Shown piece after piece: positions 59,001-64,000 of a stretch of DNA of 64,000 nt (positions within the stretch are counted from its first letter, which is position 1; each line of letters begins with the position of its first letter). Origin of the DNA: Lineus longissimus (Eukaryota > Nemertea > Pilidiophora > Heteronemertea > Lineidae). The stretch spans positions 8,742,001-8,806,000 of the forward strand of contig NC_088314.1 in NCBI RefSeq assembly GCF_910592395.1, read 5' to 3'. The position numbers and the translations under genes are program-made. A model generated the notes under the pieces. The model saw only the letters and a list, made by a program, of their open reading frames with translations. It searched no databases and was not told where the DNA came from.

Positions 59001-60617
59001 TTAGTTGATCTGAAGCAACAGAGATATTCAAAATAATACAGGGCCAACAGAGAGGCCTCAATACAGCTCGATTCATAACAGATTCAAACATAACAGATTC
59101 TGTTCTGTGTTTGCACTGCCACAGATTTTAAAACAATACACTTCAGGAGGCAATAAAGGTCGAAAAAGGACACACAGGAATTTCATTCAAAATCTCCTGT
59201 AGTTAACGGTTTAAATACGCAAAGATCTCATTCTACTTACTGCAGGCAGAACTCTTCAGATCAATGTGGTAAATTGCTGATCTGAAATGCATGGAACATG
59301 TGATCATGAGACATGGCAATAATGTAACATCATCTGCACATTTGGGAGTTCCTAAAGATTTGCTAAGTGTGCCGATATCCTATGCACTTTTTCGGGCAGG
59401 ACAATCTTACTATCCACCATCTCAACCAGTTTTAGCATCGACAGGGGAATACATGTAGGCTTGGGGTGCACTGGGTGCTTGTGTACCCCTCCCCCTCCAC
59501 CCCATAACTGCAGAGGCAGTATGGTTCCCAACATTTATTTACAGCCAATCAAGACCTGCACATATTCCCAGATGCCAGAAATGAAATGGCCAGGGCCATT
59601 GTGCTCACCTCATTTGGAGGAAAGATGGATAAAGAGCATGGTCTTGTGTCATGTAGTGTTAGGTTTGATGTAGGTCCAAGCAATTACAATTTCCCCAAAA
59701 TGGCCAATACAGTACATTCGACCTCTGTGACCTTGAAAAGTAGGTCAAATCAAAGAAGACCCGGGTGACACATTGAATGGTTGTTAGAATTAGATGTACC
59801 TATGATATAAAATTGGTGCCAATCGGGCAAGTCATTACTAGGAATAATGGCATTTTGAAGAATTTAGGATTTGGCCCCCTCCCTGGAGGCCAAACGGCAA
59901 ATCAGATCGCACCAAACTTCGATACCTGAGATCACCTGACCAAGGGGTACATGTGTACTTAATTTGTGATCAATAGTCATTGCAGTGAAGAAACGTGCCA
60001 TAGTTACGGCCTGACGGCGAATTTACGCCATTTGACCTCTGTGACCTTGACAAGAAGGTCAAATTAAAAACCTGTGTGACATATACTGTATGGTGGTTAG
60101 ATGTACCCATGATATCAAATTGGTGGCAATCGGGCAAGAAGTTAAGGAATAATCACATTTTTAAGGCTTTTGGATTTTGCCCCCTGGTGGTCAAGTGGTG
60201 AATCATATTGGACCAAACTTCGGTCCCTGAGATCAGCTGACTAAGGGGTAAATGTGTACCAAATTTGGTATCAATAGTCATTGCATTTTAGAAACGTGCC
60301 ATCGTCACATCCTAACGGCCAATTTACACCATTTGACCTCTGTGACCTTGAAAAGGAGGTCAAATCAAAAACCCGGAGGATATATGATGCACCTTTGCTA
60401 GAAGTACCTACCATATTTTTTTCAAAATTTCCCGACTACTATTAAGGGAGATATTGCATATTTTCACTTTTAACGTTTGGCCCCCTGGTGGCCAAACCAT
60501 GAAACGAATCGGACCGAAACTTGGTCTCCCAAGTGTCATTACATAAGGGTACATGTGTACCAAGTTTCAACTCAATAGCTCTAACAGTTACGAAACGTGC
60601 CCTGCTAACGGACGACG

Positions 60618-60697
<80 letters not shown>

Positions 60698-63600
60698 ACG
60701 ACGGACGCCACGGTATGGGATAAGCTCACCTCTGCTAAGAGGTGAGCTAAAAAGCAGGTTAAGCGGGTTTAAATTTTTCCTGGGAATCCAGGCCTCCTAG
60801 AATAGGTTCATTCGCCAAATTCCACGCTTCATCTATATTGTACAATGCACTTTCACGTTCCCAGAATGTGCAACCCCCCTCGCCTCGAACCAGCCAACAC
60901 CCCCCTTACCGACTAACTGTACATTTAGTTCTCACACATCCTTACCTTCTCTGAGTGCAGTAGATTAGGCCAAGTCTGTAGGGCTCATGATTCCAGCCGG
61001 TGAAGACAATACCTGCATCATCAGCACACCATGTGGCCTGGAAAATTATATAGTAAAGGTCAGGATTACATATTATTCAGCACGGATTCCAGCAATCCTG
61101 GTCTAGTACAGCTGCATCCGGGCATCCAAAAATCCTGCACAGGGACTGGCAAAGAATGTAGCTACAGTAGGACCTCTCAAAGACGACTTTGGGACTGACA
61201 AGTGCTGTCCTTCATTTCCATTAGTGACTTATGTGAATGAACCACGCCGTTCGTTTTAAATATCTAAAATTGTAATTGAATTTGAAAATTTCAAGTTGTG
61301 TAAATGCTTTACTGATTATGAAATTCAACAGTGCCATTGTGAAGACCAATATACACATACTATACATACCAAGTTTCAACAATTTTGTATGCATGGTAAC
61401 TGCACAATCGCATTGTGTGTAACTGTATTTTTATTTTCTGCACCACCAGTAATAACGAATGGCGTAGCCCTTTAATAGGTCAAATTTACCTGACCAGGAG
61501 AGACATCCTCTGGGACAGACTTCAGGATTTCCACCTCCTCCGAATCCAAGTCCAATATGCAGATCACCGGATGATGTTTCCCAACTAACTGCTCACCCCA
61601 ATCCTCACGGTACACATGCTCATCACCCTAAAAAAGTTAACGAATTTAAACGATTTATCAAAAATTGACAAACCAATAAAAGAAAATATTGAGTTTAGAG
61701 CTGGGCATCAACTAGAACTTGTATCAGTTCTCTAAACAATTGGGTAATTGTAATGCAAGTAGGGGGAAACCGGAGACCCCAGAAAAACCTACGCTGTCAA
61801 AGAGAGAGTTGCCCTCTCTATCAAATGATAGTACCAGGACTGACTGGGAATCAAACCCGGGACCTCACAGGTGACAGGCACCGATGTTTCCACGTACGCA
61901 ACTCCGACACAACAATTAACAGTTGCTCCCAAGGTTACCCGTGAACTTTTTTTTCTTTGCGTTCATTTGTGTACGGTCAATCCAGTTTGTCGGGCGTACT
62001 AGGTACCGTAATCCTTTTTATTTCTGCCCTGTCGCTGTACAGTTTAATTCGATTAGCCATGTAATTCAACATATAGCCCACTTCAACCTGCCTGCAAGAC
62101 GGGTAATTTGCTAGTACTATGTAATTACTGAAATAATGCTCAGCTTACCTTAGTAACTTCCTCAGTGGCTTTGCAACTCTCTTCATCCGAATCCTTGGTT
62201 TTCTTGTCAAAGTACGATGCAGACTTGGTCACTTTCCTCTCAGCGATATAGAGAAGCTTTCGTTCCGAGAACGACCATTCCATTACGGCAAACTGACCTG
62301 CAAATGGAGTAATATCAAATTTAAATACGAATTGGGGCAGTGGTAGTGTAGTGGAAGAGGGACGGCAGATTGTGGGTTTGACTACCAGCCGCACTGATTG
62401 CTTCTCCTACTGGTAGAGTTCAGGTGAGAGCCTTTCTGATAGCTCCATGAAACCCCAGATTTATTTCTGTGGAGACCGGAGAAATAATATGGTATCCCAA
62501 AAGCGCTCCTAGCAGGATAACCTGGAAAGCACTATAACTTGTTGATGTTAAGAGCCTTGGACTAGGAGAACATGATTTGCTTCATACATGTAATATCATA
62601 CGTTTCATTTCAATGCCCAGCTATGTCAATCAAAGTCCAATCAAGTCTTATCCTTAGCAAGATCCCTGGTTAATATAAACATTTCTATCCAATTAGTATG
62701 GTTGATGACTGGGCTTAGTAAATGGAAACCTACCGTCTGGTTCATACACTTTGCCATGCTTATCCAAATTCTGAACGTCAATGTTCTTTGTTTTATGATT
62801 GTCACACCATATCTGAAAGTACAAAATAGTTATTATTGGCCATTGCCAATGTTGGTCAACACTGGACGTTTTTGAAGAAATTTAATATACCTACAGTATA
62901 ATCATGTACTTTACAATAATAAGTCTACATTGTTTTAAACTATCAAATCTATTTATCTGTGGGAGAAAATGCGTTGCTCTTTTGAAAACTATGATTAAAA
63001 GTTAGTAAGTTTCTGGTGAAGTCTACCATCCAACACAAAAACTACTGTTATATTCCATGGAGTGAGTGTCTCCTTGCGAAAGATTGTTAGAACATCCACG
63101 TGATGATCAGCAGTTGAACCAGAACACAGATATGTCTTTTATACGTTTATTTCTCCATTACGTGTTACATCGTCTAGGGTATGCCAGCTGGCATACAGAG
63201 GATCAATGTTCCAGTACTTGATTTACGACATGACTAAAGGTTCAAGAAAGCGAACCCCTGACTTGGGAAACTCTGAAGGATAGCACAGAAAATCAACGAG
63301 TTGTTACCATCCGCTTGTGTCCCAGGCAAGTGATTTTAGAAGCCCCGCACCTCAAAAGTGGGGCGTCACCACGTGACCAAGCTACTCTGTGATTGGTGGA
63401 TTATGAAAGAAAGTAGTCCCTGGCCAATCACAAGGCAAACTATTAATTGATTAAATTATGATTGAATGGATGGTGCACGTGCGTTGTCATAGAAACGACC
63501 TCAATGGCCTCAATGACAAAAGTTCAAGAATAGCAAGAAAAGGCGGGAGATCACTAAGTGCAAAGTTGGTAAATACACATTAGAGAGGTTACGCAAATTT

Positions 63601-63787
63601 GTAAGATGTAGACCAGATAACTATTATACAACACTACTTTCTGTTGTCTGGCTCTATCGGGTAAGATTTAGACTAATCCAATTTTAACCTGCTTACCTCA
63701 ATAAATTGTTTGTCCTCTCCCTTTTTATTGGGAACCTTCCGCATGATTACTCTCAATTTCCCAGAGGGCGACACCTTATTCCAGCTC
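53076..63787 (-). CDS. APEH: Acylaminoacyl-peptidase (acylamino-acid-releasing enzyme), 5' end missing
   Basis: Cytosolic serine peptidase of the prolyl-oligopeptidase family that removes N-acylated residues from peptides. Nineteen exons in phase: 63697-63787, 62734-62812, 62149-62297, 61490-61627, 60946-61037, 59241-59281, 58888-59009, 58488-58545, 58174-58274, 57700-57751, 57446-57534, 56817-57126, 56146-56234, 55860-55970, 55475-55523, 55226-55256, 53999-54107, 53564-53670 and 53076-53175 (TAA). The first part is the beta-propeller (EDWGEQLVGKHHPVICILDL, GIVFTGWNHEPYRLGL). The hydrolase has LVLFPHGGPHSMF and VNFRGSLGFGQDNVYSL. The triad is Ser in CVMGGSHGGF, Asp in MLGSNDLRVPPKQG and His in ADNSHPLN. 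The exons before 63787 lie outside the window. The introns hold a Harbinger-like MITE, a pearl-like element and SINE-like sequences. Confidence 0.96.
54157..54370. repeat. 79-bp tandem repeat, 3 copies, in APEH intron
   Basis: GCTGGGGCTACC recurs 79 bp apart (CTGGGG at 54177, 54256 and 54335), with GCAGTTTCTTTGACACAGG and TGTCATATACTGA in each unit. Copies 2 and 3 are nearly identical. The exon phases on either side join perfectly without it, so it is intronic. Confidence 0.9.
54469..55093. mobile_element. Harbinger-like MITE with transposase N-terminus remnant
   Basis: 625 bp with inverted ends: GGCTGAAGTTTCATAG at the left and the complement of the right end, GGCTGATGTTACATAG. A second inner match is TTTCATCGACTCACG. 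TA flanks both ends (TTA before, TAA after). On the minus strand an ATG at 54929-54931 opens MDSEEEEMAAMLLLMENRKR then a KRRRR run, like the N-terminus of PIF/Harbinger transposases (acidic, Leu-rich, then an Arg run); the frame then stops, so the enzyme is lost. Confidence 0.65.
59580..60754. mobile_element. Pearl/Helitron-like non-autonomous element, copy 2
   Basis: Near-identical to 5803-6961 from AATGAAATGGCCAGGGCC to the terminal hairpin AGCTCACCTCT/AGAGGTGAGCT plus AAAAG. The main difference is a longer (GAC)n tract (about 60610-60697). Such low divergence across 54 kb means recent transposition or conversion. It lies in the APEH intron between exons 60946-61037 and 59241-59281, in the same + orientation as copy 1. 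Confidence 0.75.
61165..61220. repeat. Fragment of the CAGTRGAACCTCTCT MITE
   Basis: CTACAGTAGGACCTCTCAAA then GGGACTGACAAGTGCTGTCC match one end of the intact copies; the rest is missing. Confidence 0.6.
61755..61930 (-). repeat. SINE-like fragment in APEH intron
   Basis: AACCGGAGACCCCAGAAAAA resembles the GGAGTACCCGGAGAAAACCC core of invertebrate SINEs, and GGGAATCAAACCCGGGACCT is a complementary-strand box B (GGTTTGATTCCC). Read on the minus strand this gives a tRNA-like promoter piece followed by the core. Confidence 0.55.
62325..62530 (+). repeat. tRNA-derived SINE candidate in APEH intron
   Basis: GGGGCAGTGGTAGTGTAGTG looks like an RNA polymerase III box A (TGGTAGTGTAGTGG) and GTGGGTTTGACTACC, about 30 bases later, like box B. 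Further on, TGTGGAGACCGGAGAAATAA matches the core seen in the fragment at 61755-61930. Without folding software it is not possible to call a functional tRNA, and the arms are clearly degenerate. Confidence 0.55.
62813..63696. other. APEH intron with no further feature
   Basis: The intron between exons 63697-63787 and 62734-62812. No repeat, RNA or reading frame beyond chance was recognised. Confidence 0.5.
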
Positions 63788-64000
63788 CTATTATTAAAAA
63801 CAATCGTTTATGACTATGCTAAGGATATTATTGAAAATGAGCAATTTTCTCAAAATCTGTAGTGAGTATAGAGAGATCATTTTCTATTATGGCCTTATAA
63901 GCCCCTGATGCTCACAAATCAACCATAACACAAAATATTCCAAAATCGAAAGTCACATACACCATTTTCCTTTGCAATGAAAGACAATTAAATGATTACA

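Noticed and set aside
1-64000. CRISPR array, operon or phage-type system
   Set aside because: The tandem repeats have no unique spacers, genes are intron-rich, and the proteins are animal housekeeping families, so a prokaryotic reading does not apply.

Overview
This window is nuclear DNA from an animal. Every recognisable gene is split into short exons with GT/AG introns, there are AATAAA poly(A) signals, and the proteins match metazoan families. Repeat content points to a marine invertebrate: a 'pearl'/Helitron-like element carrying a (GAC)n tract as in bivalves, many MITEs and minisatellites, and frequent TACATGTA and TAGGCCTA words. A lophotrochozoan or a non-vertebrate deuterostome both fit; the sequence alone does not decide. 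All gene models were read by eye from splice sites and checked for reading phase across each junction.

Layout. 1-650: last exon and 3'UTR of an unidentified + strand gene. 0.7-2.1 kb: a hairpin MITE and an 88-bp minisatellite. 3.07-9.04 kb (-): a poorly conserved gene that may derive from a KDZ-type transposase, with a LINE scrap and a 1.16-kb pearl-like element in its introns. 9.04-13.2 kb: no gene seen. 13.2-15.2 kb (-): a 13-finger C2H2 zinc-finger gene. 16.4-21.75 kb (+): SEPHS2, a selenoprotein gene with an in-frame TGA (Sec) codon and a foldable SECIS element in its 3'UTR. 21.9-25.8 kb: a degenerate higher-order tandem array that flips orientation near 24.76 kb. 27.5-31.1 kb (-): ING3. 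31.7-35.9 kb (+): AMT, the glycine-cleavage T protein, head to head with ING3. 36-40 kb: repeats, including a second block of the 22-25 kb array. 40.1-50.8 kb (+): HAL, histidine ammonia-lyase, complete in 18 exons. 53.1-63.8 kb (-): APEH, acylaminoacyl-peptidase, whose 5' exons lie beyond the window; it is tail to tail with HAL.

The five recognisable genes are housekeeping genes, not an operon or a mobile system. AMT and HAL both feed one-carbon units to tetrahydrofolate, and APEH recycles N-acetylated peptides, but nothing shows co-regulation. AMT and APEH are also near each other in human 3p21.31 (from memory), so part of this order may be old linkage. The best signals for a second look are the UGA/SECIS pair of SEPHS2, with a possible poly(A) site upstream of the SECIS; the inverted higher-order array; the transposase-like gene without a visible catalytic domain; and the triplicated exon end and splice donor in AMT.
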